A DNA stretch of 64,000 bases from Desulfallas sp. Bu1-1 (GTDB lineage: Bacteria; Bacillota; Desulfotomaculia; Desulfotomaculales; Desulfallaceae). Positions 1 through 7,330 of this stretch are shown piece by piece; position 1 is the stretch's first letter; each line of letters starts with the position of its first letter. A model generated the notes under the pieces. It was not told where the DNA came from. It ran no database searches and saw nothing but the letters and a program-made list of their open reading frames with translations. Location of the stretch: the NCBI RefSeq assembly GCF_015594625.1, contig NZ_JADNRQ010000015.1, positions 1-64,000 of the forward strand, read 5' to 3'. The position numbers and the translations under genes were made by a program.

Positions 1-435
1 GCAACAACCGCTGCAACAACCAAAGAAGGCAAGGATTTTGCTCCCAAAATCCTTGCCTTTTCCACAAACAACATTTCCGACCCGGGCATCGACCTGGCGG
101 GCAGCGCGCACATGCATTACCCGCCAAGCGTGATGGTGACCAGCATGCCCTGTACCAGCGGAATCAAGCCCGGGTGGATCTTGCGCGCGGTGGAAAAAGG
201 TTTTGATGGTGTGTTTATCGCCGCCGACGGCGAGGAGTGCGCCTATCTTCCCGACTGTTCGGAAAGGGCGTCCAGGATCGTCAAAGAAGCCCAGGCGCTG
301 CTCCAGGAGGCCGGATATGAACCGGAAAGGTTGAAGATGGCGGCTATTTGTTCGGTTTGCGCCGAACCGTTTACCAACCAGATCAAGGATTTTTACCAGA
401 CCTTGAAAAAACTCGGACCTGCCAGGAAGGGATAA
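1..435 (+). CDS. MvhD/FlpD-like C-terminal domain (partial, 5' end outside window)
   Basis: The reading frame is open from the first base, so the gene starts upstream of the window. An Ala/Thr-rich stretch is followed by a domain resembling MvhD/FlpD, the [2Fe-2S] protein that passes electrons to HdrA; the KILAFS start, the YPP motif and the GFDGVFIA strand fit that family. The usual N-terminal cysteines (FxCxWC type) are replaced by S/T/N, while cysteines remain in MPCTSG, EECAYLPDC and ICSVCAEP. The Ala/Thr-rich stretch looks like an interdomain linker, so this may be the tail of a larger fusion like QmoB. It lies 4 bp before the HdrA gene, consistent with an electron-transfer partner. The family is fairly sure; cofactor content is not. 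Confidence 0.7.
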   Translation, partial: ATTAATTKEGKDFAPKILAFSTNNISDPGIDLAGSAHMHYPPSVMVTSMPCTSGIKPGWILRAVEKGFDGVFIAADGEECAYLPDCSERASRIVKEAQALLQEAGYEPERLKMAAICSVCAEPFTNQIKDFYQTLKKLGPARKG

Positions 436-439
436 AGAT

Positions 440-3148
440 ATGAATTATGACGTTCTCGTTGTAGGCAGCGGCATTGGGGGGATGGAATCGGCCCTCAAGC
501 TCGGGGACATGGGATACAAGGTGCTGGTGGTGGAGAAAGAGCCCAGCGTCGGCGGCAAGATGATCCTGCTGAGCAAGGTGTTCCCCACGCTGGACTGTGC
601 CAGCTGTATTTCCACCCCCAAGATGGCGGCCACCACCCATCACCCCAATATCGATGTGATGATTTATTCCGAGGTGGAGCGGATCAAGCGGGGCCGGGAC
701 GGCAGATTCCAGGTCAGGGTGCGCAAAAAGCCCACTTTTGTCAACCAGGCGCTTTGCACGGGCTGCCGGCAGTGCGAGATGACCTGCAACGTCGCCGTTC
801 CCGACCAGTATAACGCGGACATGGTGGCCAGGCGGGCGGCTTACATCGCCTTTCCCCAGGCCGTTCCCAAAAAGGCCGTCATTGAACGGGAAGGCACGTC
901 GCCCTGCTCGTTCGCCTGCCCGGCGGGCATCAAAGCCCACGGGTACGTGGCGCTGGTAAGGGCCGGAAAGTACCAGGAGGCATTTAATCTGATTTTGGAA
1001 ACCACCCCCGTGATCGGCAGCCTGGGAAGGGCCTGTTACGCTCCCTGCGAGGGGGAGTGCACCAGGGGCGACCTTGAAGGGCCCCTGCCCATCCGGAAAT
1101 TGAAGCGGTTTGTCGCGGACACTTATTACAGGGAACATGCGGAACCGGAACATAAACCCGCCGGGGAAGTCAAGGATAAAAAGGTGGCCGTCGTGGGTTC
1201 CGGCCCGGCGGGCCTTACCGCCGCCATGCACCTGGCCCGCCGGGGCTACCGGGTTAAAATTTTCGAGGCGGAATCCCGGCCCGGGGGCATGCTGAGGCTG
1301 GCCATTCCTTCTTACAGGTTGCCCAAGGATGTAGTGGACCGGGACATCAAAAATGTAACCGCGCTGGGAGTGGAAATCGAGACGGGCGTGCGGGTGGAAG
1401 ACCCCGCCGGGCTGAAAGAGCAGGGCTTCGACGCGGTTTTCGTGGCCACCGGCACCCCCGGGACGAGGAAGCTGCGGGTGGAAGGGGAAGACCTGGACGG
1501 CGTGATGACATCGCTGGACTTCCTGCGGCGGGTCAACCTGGGGGAGAAGATTTCCCTGGAGGGGAAAACCGTTGTCGTCGCCGGCGGGGGTAACGTAGCC
1601 GTAGATTCGGCCAGGGTTGCCGTGCGGCTTGGCGCCAGGCGGGTAATCGTGCAGTACAGGAGAAGCCGGGCCGAAATGCCCGCCCATGACTGGGAAATCA
1701 AAGGGGCCGAAAAGGAAGGCGTCGAGTTCCAGTATCTCAGCGCCCCGCAAAAGTTCATTGGTGAGAACGGCAAGCTGACCGGAATTGAGTGCATCAAAAT
1801 GGAACTGGGCCCGCCGGACGCCGGCGGCAGGAGAAAACCCGTGGCGGTTAAGGGTTCGGAATACAGATTACCGGCCGATTTCGTGATCACCGCCGTGGGG
1901 CTGGCCCCGGCTACGGAACAGCTGGCGGGCAGGCTGGAATTGAATCAAAACGGCACCATCAGTGTCAATCCCGAAACCCTGCAAACTTCGGTGCCCTTCG
2001 TGTTTGCCGGCGGTGACGTGGTGACCGGTCCTTCCATGATCGTCAACGCAGTTGCTCAGGGCAGGAGAGCGGCCTTTTTTATCGACCGCTACCTCAGGGG
2101 GGAAGAACTGGAGGGAACCGGTTATGATTACAGGATGCCCGCGGTCGACAAGCAAAAGGTCACCGGCAGGCAGCGGAGTTACCGGACCCTTGCCCCCGTG
2201 CCCGGCAGGGAAGTTACCGGGGTGCGGGCCGGCGATTTCACCGAGATTGAACTGCCCCTGACCGTTGAAGAAGCGCGGTACAGCGCCGGCAGGTGCCTGG
2301 ACTGCGGGGTATGCTCGGAATGCCGCCAGTGCGTCGCCGCCTGTCCGGCCGGCGCCATCGACATGACCATGCGGGCGGAGGAAGTGGATGTTGAAGCCAG
2401 CTCGGTTATCGTTTCCACGGGATTCAAGCTTTTCGACGCCAATCTGAAACCCCAATACGGGTACGGCAAATATAAAAATGTCATCACCGGCATGCAGATG
2501 GATCGGCTGCTGGCGCCCACCAGGCCGTATAACACGGTGCTGAGGCCCCATGACGGCAAGGTGCCAGATAACATCGCCTTTATCCTGTGCACGGGCTCCC
2601 GGGACTGCACGGTGGATAACCCGCTGTGCTCCAGGGTGTGCTGCATGTACTCGGTAAAGCAGAACCAGCTGATCATGGGCGCGCTGCCCCTGGCGGACGT
2701 GACGGTTTATTACATCGACATCAGGGCTTTCAGCAAGGGCTACGAGGAATTTTACCAGCAGGCCAGCGCCATGGGGGCCAACTTTATCAAGGGCAGGGTC
2801 GCCAGGATCGAGGAAAAGGAAGACGGAAACCTGGTGCTGCATTACGAAGATATCGACAACGGCGGCAAGTTGAGCCGGGCGGAGCACGACCTGGTTGTCC
2901 TGTCTGTTGGCCTGCTGCCGAACACCGGGGTGTTCAACCTGTTCGACGGAGACAAGCTGGAAGCCGATGAGTTCCTCTATGTCAAAGAGGTCAACGAGGA
3001 CGTCAACCCGGGTCAAACCAGCATTGACGGGGTTTTCGTGGCGGGAACGGCGTCCGGCGCCAAGGACATTCCCGATTCGATTCTGCACGCCGGGGCGGCC
3101 GCGGCCCAGGCGGCAGCATATGTGGAAAGGATAAGGATGAGCAAATGA
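440..3148 (+). CDS. HdrA-type flavoprotein with inserted NfnB/GltD-like NAD(P)H oxidoreductase module
   Basis: This 902-residue protein is a fusion. It opens with an HdrA FAD motif (GSGIGGMESA, about residues 9-18) and an HdrA ferredoxin-type cluster (CTGCRQCEMTC, about 104). A GltD/NfnB-like unit then interrupts it: Fe-S cysteines CSFACP (about 154) and CYAPCEGEC (about 197), a second Rossmann motif GSGPAGLTAA (about 250), GGGNVAVDSA (about 380) and FAGGDVVTG (about 520). HdrA resumes at CLDCGVCSECRQCVAACP (about 619), CTGSRDC and CSRVCC (about 715-733). Known HdrA proteins bifurcate electrons at FAD, and NfnB-type units use NAD(P)H. I infer that this protein connects NAD(P)H with the downstream HdrC/HdrB-like subunits. 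It overlaps the next gene by 4 bp (ATGA). An AGGAAGGG ribosome site supports the start. Confidence 0.88.
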   Translation: MNYDVLVVGSGIGGMESALKLGDMGYKVLVVEKEPSVGGKMILLSKVFPTLDCASCISTPKMAATTHHPNIDVMIYSEVERIKRGRDGRFQVRVRKKPTFVNQALCTGCRQCEMTCNVAVPDQYNADMVARRAAYIAFPQAVPKKAVIEREGTSPCSFACPAGIKAHGYVALVRAGKYQEAFNLILETTPVIGSLGRACYAPCEGECTRGDLEGPLPIRKLKRFVADTYYREHAEPEHKPAGEVKDKKVAVVGSGPAGLTAAMHLARRGYRVKIFEAESRPGGMLRLAIPSYRLPKDVVDRDIKNVTALGVEIETGVRVEDPAGLKEQGFDAVFVATGTPGTRKLRVEGEDLDGVMTSLDFLRRVNLGEKISLEGKTVVVAGGGNVAVDSARVAVRLGARRVIVQYRRSRAEMPAHDWEIKGAEKEGVEFQYLSAPQKFIGENGKLTGIECIKMELGPPDAGGRRKPVAVKGSEYRLPADFVITAVGLAPATEQLAGRLELNQNGTISVNPETLQTSVPFVFAGGDVVTGPSMIVNAVAQGRRAAFFIDRYLRGEELEGTGYDYRMPAVDKQKVTGRQRSYRTLAPVPGREVTGVRAGDFTEIELPLTVEEARYSAGRCLDCGVCSECRQCVAACPAGAIDMTMRAEEVDVEASSVIVSTGFKLFDANLKPQYGYGKYKNVITGMQMDRLLAPTRPYNTVLRPHDGKVPDNIAFILCTGSRDCTVDNPLCSRVCCMYSVKQNQLIMGALPLADVTVYYIDIRAFSKGYEEFYQQASAMGANFIKGRVARIEEKEDGNLVLHYEDIDNGGKLSRAEHDLVVLSVGLLPNTGVFNLFDGDKLEADEFLYVKEVNEDVNPGQTSIDGVFVAGTASGAKDIPDSILHAGAAAAQAAAYVERIRMSK

Positions 3149-4878
3149 GTGATCAAAAAAGGATTGGTGTGTATATTTGTCACTGCGGTGGGAACATCTC
3201 GGATTACGTCGATGTGGAAGGGGTGCTGCGGGCCGTCCAGGACGAGCCGGGCGTGGTTGTGGCCAAAACGGCGATGTTCACCTGTTCCGACGCCACCCAG
3301 CAGGAGATGGTCCGGGACATCCGGGAACAGAATCTGACAGGGCTGGTGGTGGCGTCCTGCTCGCCCAAACTGCACCTGTTCACCTTCCGGGAAGTGGCCA
3401 GGCGGGCGGGCCTGAATCCTTACCAGTACACGCAGGTCAATATCAGGGAACAGTGTTCCTGGGCCCATACCGGCGACAGGGCGGGGGCGACGGAAAAAGC
3501 CATCAGGCTGGTCAGGGGCGGCATCGCCCGGACCAATTTCACCGAACCCCTGGAGCCAATTACAATTGACACCGTGCCCAAAGTGCTGGTGGTGGGCGCG
3601 GGGATAGCTGGGCTGCGGGCGGCCACCGGCCTGGCGGATCTGGGCTTGTCCGTGCTCCTGGTGGAAAAATCCGCGTCCGCCGGGGGGAAGGTGGCGGGCC
3701 TCGGCAAGATGTACCCCCATGAAAAAACGGGCCGGGAGATTATCGCCCGGCTGGTTGACGAGGTTAAAAGAAGGGAAAACATCACCCTGTTTACCAATGC
3801 CGAGCTTGTTGAAAAGAGCGGCAGCATCGGCAACTTCAGGGTCAAGATCAGGCTCGGCGGCAAGCAGCGGGAAGAGATCGAAGAGAACGCCGGCTGCATC
3901 ATTGTGGCCACGGGCTTTGACACTTACCGGCCCCGGGAGGGGGAGTACGGCTACGGCATCGACGGAGTACTCACCCTCGCGGAATACAAGGAGCTTTTGG
4001 ACCGCTGTGGCGGCGGGCTGGTGCGCAATGGCAAACCGGTCAAGGATATCGTGTATATTTACTGTGTCGGCAGCCGGCAGCAGGCCGGGGAAAAACCCAA
4101 CCGCTATTGTTCCCGCTACTGCTGCAACGCTGCGGTGCACGCGTCCATCCAGTCCTCGGAAGCCAGCCCCGGCATCCACCAGTTTCACCTGTTCCGGGAT
4201 ATGCGGACCTACGGCAAGTTCGAGACGCTGTACGGCCGGGCCAGGGATCAAGGCGCCGTGTTTGTCAGGTACAGCGAAAGCGAGCCCCCGGCGGTGGAAA
4301 AGGGCGCGGATGGAAAACTGAAGGTTACCGTCAAGGATTTGTTGACCTTCGGCGAGCAAATCGAAATACCGGCCGACGTGGTGGTGCTGGTGACCGGCAT
4401 GGTGCCGGCGCGGAACGAGGCGCTGGTGGATGTATTGAAGCTTCCCGTCGGCAGGGACGGGTTCTTCAACGAGATCCACCCCAAGCTGCGACCGGTGGAA
4501 ACCGTGGTGGACGGAGTGTTTATCTGCGGCGCCTGCCAGGGCCCCAAAAACTCGGCGGAGAGCGTGGCTTCCGCCCTGGCGGCGGTCACCCAGAGCGCCA
4601 GTATTCTCAAGAAGGGTTATGTCGAGCTGGAGCCGCTGATCGCTTCGGTGGACCCCGGGTTGTGCGAGCTGTGTGATGTTTGCGCCGGGGCCTGCCCCTA
4701 CTCGGCCATCGAGCGGGATCATTACCAGGGCAAAGAGGTGGCCAGAGTCAATGAGGCGGTGTGCAAGGGTTGCGGTGGTTGCGCCCCGGTGTGCCCCCGG
4801 AACGCCATTAATCTTAAAGGTTATACGGACGCGCAAATGGAGTCGATGATCGATGCCATGTTAAAGGAGATCGGCTGA
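3145..4878 (+). CDS. hdrA: HdrA-like flavoprotein with two C-terminal [4Fe-4S] motifs
   Basis: A 577-residue HdrA/QmoB-type protein. It has the N-terminal CHCGGN segment, an FAD-binding GAGIAGLRAA motif near residue 147 followed by VEKSASAGGK, a central CSRYCC cysteine group near 321, and two C-terminal ferredoxin motifs, CELCDVCAGACP (about 506) and CKGCGGCAPVCP (about 539). HdrA subunits carry the FAD that exchanges electrons with HdrC/HdrB. Starting within the stop of the preceding HdrA-NfnB fusion, it is almost certainly co-translated, so the complex may contain two different HdrA chains, as Qmo contains QmoA and QmoB. The physiological donor and acceptor cannot be read from sequence. Confidence 0.9.
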   Translation: MSDQKRIGVYICHCGGNISDYVDVEGVLRAVQDEPGVVVAKTAMFTCSDATQQEMVRDIREQNLTGLVVASCSPKLHLFTFREVARRAGLNPYQYTQVNIREQCSWAHTGDRAGATEKAIRLVRGGIARTNFTEPLEPITIDTVPKVLVVGAGIAGLRAATGLADLGLSVLLVEKSASAGGKVAGLGKMYPHEKTGREIIARLVDEVKRRENITLFTNAELVEKSGSIGNFRVKIRLGGKQREEIEENAGCIIVATGFDTYRPREGEYGYGIDGVLTLAEYKELLDRCGGGLVRNGKPVKDIVYIYCVGSRQQAGEKPNRYCSRYCCNAAVHASIQSSEASPGIHQFHLFRDMRTYGKFETLYGRARDQGAVFVRYSESEPPAVEKGADGKLKVTVKDLLTFGEQIEIPADVVVLVTGMVPARNEALVDVLKLPVGRDGFFNEIHPKLRPVETVVDGVFICGACQGPKNSAESVASALAAVTQSASILKKGYVELEPLIASVDPGLCELCDVCAGACPYSAIERDHYQGKEVARVNEAVCKGCGGCAPVCPRNAINLKGYTDAQMESMIDAMLKEIG

Positions 4879-4879
4879 G

Positions 4880-5122
4880 ATGAAGGAAGAAGTAAGGGAT
4901 ATCAGGGAAATAATCAGGGAAGAAATGCTGATGCGGGATAAAATTCTCGCCGTCCTGCGGGACGGTCCCAAAACGGTTCCGGAAATTGCGCAGGCCCTGG
5001 GCTGTCCTTCCCATGAAGTGATGTACTGGGTGATGGGGATGCGCAAATACGGTCACGTGGCCGAAACGGAAGAGGAAGACGGTTACTACAAGTACAGGGC
5101 TGTGGCGGGGGAGGGGAAATAA
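4880..5122 (+). CDS. Small winged-helix protein within the hdr operon
   Basis: An 80-residue protein with a charged N-terminal helix followed by a short helix-turn-helix-like region (KTVPEIAQALGCPSHEVMYWVMGMRKYG) and a small acidic wing. It begins 1 bp after the hdrA stop, with an AAAGGAGA ribosome site, and its last base is shared with the hdrC start codon. It could be a local regulator or a structural subunit; it has no cysteines for Fe-S binding apart from one. Function is unknown, and the winged-helix assignment rests on pattern only. Confidence 0.75.
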   Translation: MKEEVRDIREIIREEMLMRDKILAVLRDGPKTVPEIAQALGCPSHEVMYWVMGMRKYGHVAETEEEDGYYKYRAVAGEGK

Positions 5123-5424
5123 TGGCGCTGGTCAACCCCGGTTTTGTCGATGCGGTTAAACAATCCGAAGCCTTCAACGCCTCGGCTTGCATGAATTGCG
5201 GCGTCTGCAGCGCGGTTTGCCCCATGGGCATCGAGCTTCTCCCCAGGAAGCTGTTCAGGTACGTGCTGCTGGGTTTGGAGGAAAAAGTACTGGAAAACAC
5301 CGAAACCATTTACTCCTGCCTGTTGTGCAAAATGTGCGAGGCCAACTGCCCGGCCCGGGTGCACATAGCGGAAAACGTGAGATTCTTGAGATCCTACATC
5401 AATAAAAAAGTTTTTAAACTTTAA
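5122..5424 (+). CDS. hdrC: HdrC-like iron-sulfur subunit
   Basis: A 100-residue ferredoxin-like protein with two classical [4Fe-4S] motifs, CMNCGVCSAVCP (residues 23-34) and CLLCKMCEANCP (66-77), at the spacing of heterodisulfide reductase subunit C. HdrC relays electrons from HdrA to the HdrB catalytic clusters. It is shorter than most HdrC proteins (about 180 residues) because it lacks the C-terminal extension. The start codon overlaps the stop of the winged-helix gene (TAATG). HdrA, HdrC and HdrB-like genes lie in consecutive order, so one complex is likely. Confidence 0.88.
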   Translation: MALVNPGFVDAVKQSEAFNASACMNCGVCSAVCPMGIELLPRKLFRYVLLGLEEKVLENTETIYSCLLCKMCEANCPARVHIAENVRFLRSYINKKVFKL

Positions 5425-5437
5425 GGAGAGTAGAGCC

Positions 5438-6394
5438 ATGCCGTTGCCAACCGGCGATACCATCGGGATTTTAGCGGATAACCTGAGAATGAGGAATTCG
5501 GTGCTGCCCATTTCCGCCAAAAGCGCGACGAGCTGGGCCAGGGGCCTGCATCTCCCCCGGGGCGCCAAAACCGTCCTGTACACGGGGATGATGTACCAGC
5601 TCATTCCTTATATTGCCGCTATGAGCAAAGCCCAGGCGGGCATTGAGGATTCGTTCCTGGCCAACTTCGTCAAGCTGGGCAGGCAGGTCAACAAGGTGAT
5701 CAACATTTCCGCCTTCATGGCCATGCCGCCCAAAAGCATGCGGGAAACTTACAACCGGCTTCTGGTCAATATCGCCCTGCTGTTGCAGCGGGCGGGGGTT
5801 CAGTTTGGTTATTTATATGAGGATGAACTGTACTCCGGAGCGCTGGTTTACGACCTGGGCGCGGATGACGTGCTCAAGGCCCACGCCCGCAAAGTGTACG
5901 GCACTTTCCAAAAATACGGGGTCAAAAACGTGATCACCGTTGACCCCCACACCACCAACATGTTGCGGTCGGTCTACCCCACCTTGCTAGACGGCTATGA
6001 TTTAAATGTCAAAAGCTACCTGGAAGTGCTGGTTGAACGAAACATCGAGCCCAAAAACCGGCTGGACCGGGAAGTGGTGATTCACGATTCCTGTGTCTAC
6101 GCCAGGTATGAGAACGTGCTTAACGAACAGAGGACCCTGTTGAAAAATGCCGGCGTCACCGTGAAGGAACCCGCGTATTCGGGAAAATTCACCCTGTGCT
6201 GCGGAGGCCCCGCCGAGTCCCTGTATCCCAAAAAGGCCAGGGCGCGGGCCGAAGCAAGGGTGAAGCAGCTAAAAGAGGTGGCCCGGAATTGTGTCACCAT
6301 GTGCCCCATTTGCTACGTCAACCTGCAAAAGGCGGCGGGCGGCGAAATTGAACTTGCGGACATCTCCAGCTACCTGGTGCAGGCTTATTGCTAA
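5438..6394 (+). CDS. HdrB/HdrD-like CCG-domain protein with only one intact CCG site
   Basis: A 318-residue protein whose C-terminal half has a complete cysteine-rich CCG domain: DSCVYARY, then LCCGGPAES near residue 250 and MCPICYVNL near 285. The N-terminal copy is recognisable by position but lost its ligands: the usual PGC becomes TGM (VLYTGMMYQ) and the expected CCG becomes YSG (DELYSGALV). HdrB and HdrD use such motifs for noncubane [4Fe-4S] clusters at the disulfide-reducing site, so this protein probably binds only one. It starts 13 bp after hdrC with AAGGAG upstream. The substrate is unknown; relatives include DsrK-, GlpC- and LutA-type subunits. Confidence 0.82.
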   Translation: MPLPTGDTIGILADNLRMRNSVLPISAKSATSWARGLHLPRGAKTVLYTGMMYQLIPYIAAMSKAQAGIEDSFLANFVKLGRQVNKVINISAFMAMPPKSMRETYNRLLVNIALLLQRAGVQFGYLYEDELYSGALVYDLGADDVLKAHARKVYGTFQKYGVKNVITVDPHTTNMLRSVYPTLLDGYDLNVKSYLEVLVERNIEPKNRLDREVVIHDSCVYARYENVLNEQRTLLKNAGVTVKEPAYSGKFTLCCGGPAESLYPKKARARAEARVKQLKEVARNCVTMCPICYVNLQKAAGGEIELADISSYLVQAYC

Positions 6395-6466
6395 ATAAAA
6401 GCCCGTCATTGCCCCAAAGCAACAAAATCATTGAGTGTTTTACCACAAGTGCGGGGAGGAATGGTG

Positions 6467-6943
6467 ATGGATACCACCAAGAAAACAATCATCGTCTTCA
6501 GTGGCGACCTGGATAAAGTAATGGCGGCCTTTATCATTGCCAACGGCGCCGCCGCCATGGGGGACGAAGTGACCATGTTCTTCACCTTCTGGGGCCTGAA
6601 CGCGCTGCGGAAACCCGAAAAAGTCAGCGTGAAGAAAAGTTTCCTGCAGTGGCTGTTCGGCAAAATGATGCCCCGGGGCGCCGGCAAGCTCGGCATATCC
6701 AAGATGAACTTCGGCGGGATGGGCGCAAAAATGATGAAAATGGTAATGAAGCAGCAAAACGTGACCACTCTGCCGGAACTGATGCAAACCGCGAAAGAGC
6801 AGGGAATTAAAATGATTGCCTGCACCATGTCCATGGACGTGATGGGCATCAGGGAGGAGGAGCTTATCGACGGCCTGGAATTCGCCGGGGTGGCCACCTA
6901 CCTGGCCGAAGCCGACGAGGCGAACGTCAACCTGTTTATCTAG
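6467..6943 (+). CDS. DsrE-family (DsrE2-like) protein
   Basis: The fold signature is that of the DsrE/DsrF sulfur-handling family: a beta strand TIIVFSGDLDKVMAAF, then AAAMGDEVTMFFTFWG, and near the C-terminus CTMSMDVMGI followed by ELIDGLEFAGVATYL. The single cysteine in CTMSMD is at the position that carries persulfide in related proteins. I chose the third of the clustered starts (ATG at 6467) because GGGGAGG ends 7 bases before it; the other starts lie too close to that site. It follows the HdrB-like gene by about 70 bp and is the last gene before a terminator region. Such proteins often accompany hdr/dsr genes, suggesting sulfur trafficking (inference). Confidence 0.8.
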   Translation: MDTTKKTIIVFSGDLDKVMAAFIIANGAAAMGDEVTMFFTFWGLNALRKPEKVSVKKSFLQWLFGKMMPRGAGKLGISKMNFGGMGAKMMKMVMKQQNVTTLPELMQTAKEQGIKMIACTMSMDVMGIREEELIDGLEFAGVATYLAEADEANVNLFI

Positions 6944-6946
6944 TTG

Positions 6947-6998
6947 CCCCTGAAAAACTCTAATTAACACGAAGCCCCAACGCGGACTTTTTCAGGGG
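6947..6998 (+). repeat. Long-loop inverted repeat just after the DsrE-like stop
   Basis: CCCCTGAAAAA (6947-6957) is the exact reverse complement of TTTTTCAGGGG (6988-6998), separated by 30 bases. A related direct copy, TATCTAGTTGCCCC and TATCTAGTTACCCC, brackets it at about 6937 and 7003. It may be a transcript-end stem or the scar of a duplication. Confidence 0.5.
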
Positions 6999-7146
6999 AA
7001 ACTATCTAGTTACCCCCGGTGCCGGGTGTTGCGTCGTTGTTGCGATTTGCCAAGTTGAGGTTCATATTCCGCAAATGCATGCTTTATGATTCTGAACGGC
7101 ACCGTGTTAACGGCGCGCAATTTAAAAATATTGTTTTTTGCGGGGA

Positions 7147-7176
7147 AACCCGGGGTTTCAATATCCCGGGTTTTTT
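7147..7176 (+). terminator. Rho-independent terminator of the hdr cluster
   Basis: AACCCGGG (7147-7154) pairs with CCCGGGTT (7165-7172) and runs directly into six T residues. It lies about 200 bp after the DsrE-like gene. The surrounding 6944-7330 stretch otherwise holds only the inverted repeat and the SorC operators; I see no convincing gene in it. Confidence 0.8.
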
Positions 7177-7271
7177 CGCGCGCTCTGATCATGAAGTGAA
7201 AAAATTTTTACATTCCTAAAATTTTTTTCATTTTTAAGAAGGAAACGTCTGAAATTTGTAGAATATCTTAT

Positions 7272-7305
7272 TGAAAAAAGTTTCAGTGATCTGAAAATAT
7301 TTTCA
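7272..7305 (+). promoter_or_regulatory. Two tandem TGAAA-N4-TTTCA palindromes upstream of the SorC gene
   Basis: TGAAAAAAGTTTCA (7272-7285) and TGAAAATATTTTCA (7292-7305) have identical half-sites and begin exactly 20 bp apart, two helical turns. A lone TGAAA half-site lies 22 bp further upstream at 7250. The position directly before the SorC regulator and the spacing suit autoregulation by a multimeric SorC-type protein (inference). Confidence 0.6.
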
Positions 7306-7330
7306 TTCTTATCTTAAGGAGGCGATCGCT

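Noticed and set aside
7019-7219. A 66-codon frame across the terminator after the hdr cluster
   Set aside because: It runs through a clear rho-independent terminator and has no ribosome site or family pattern.
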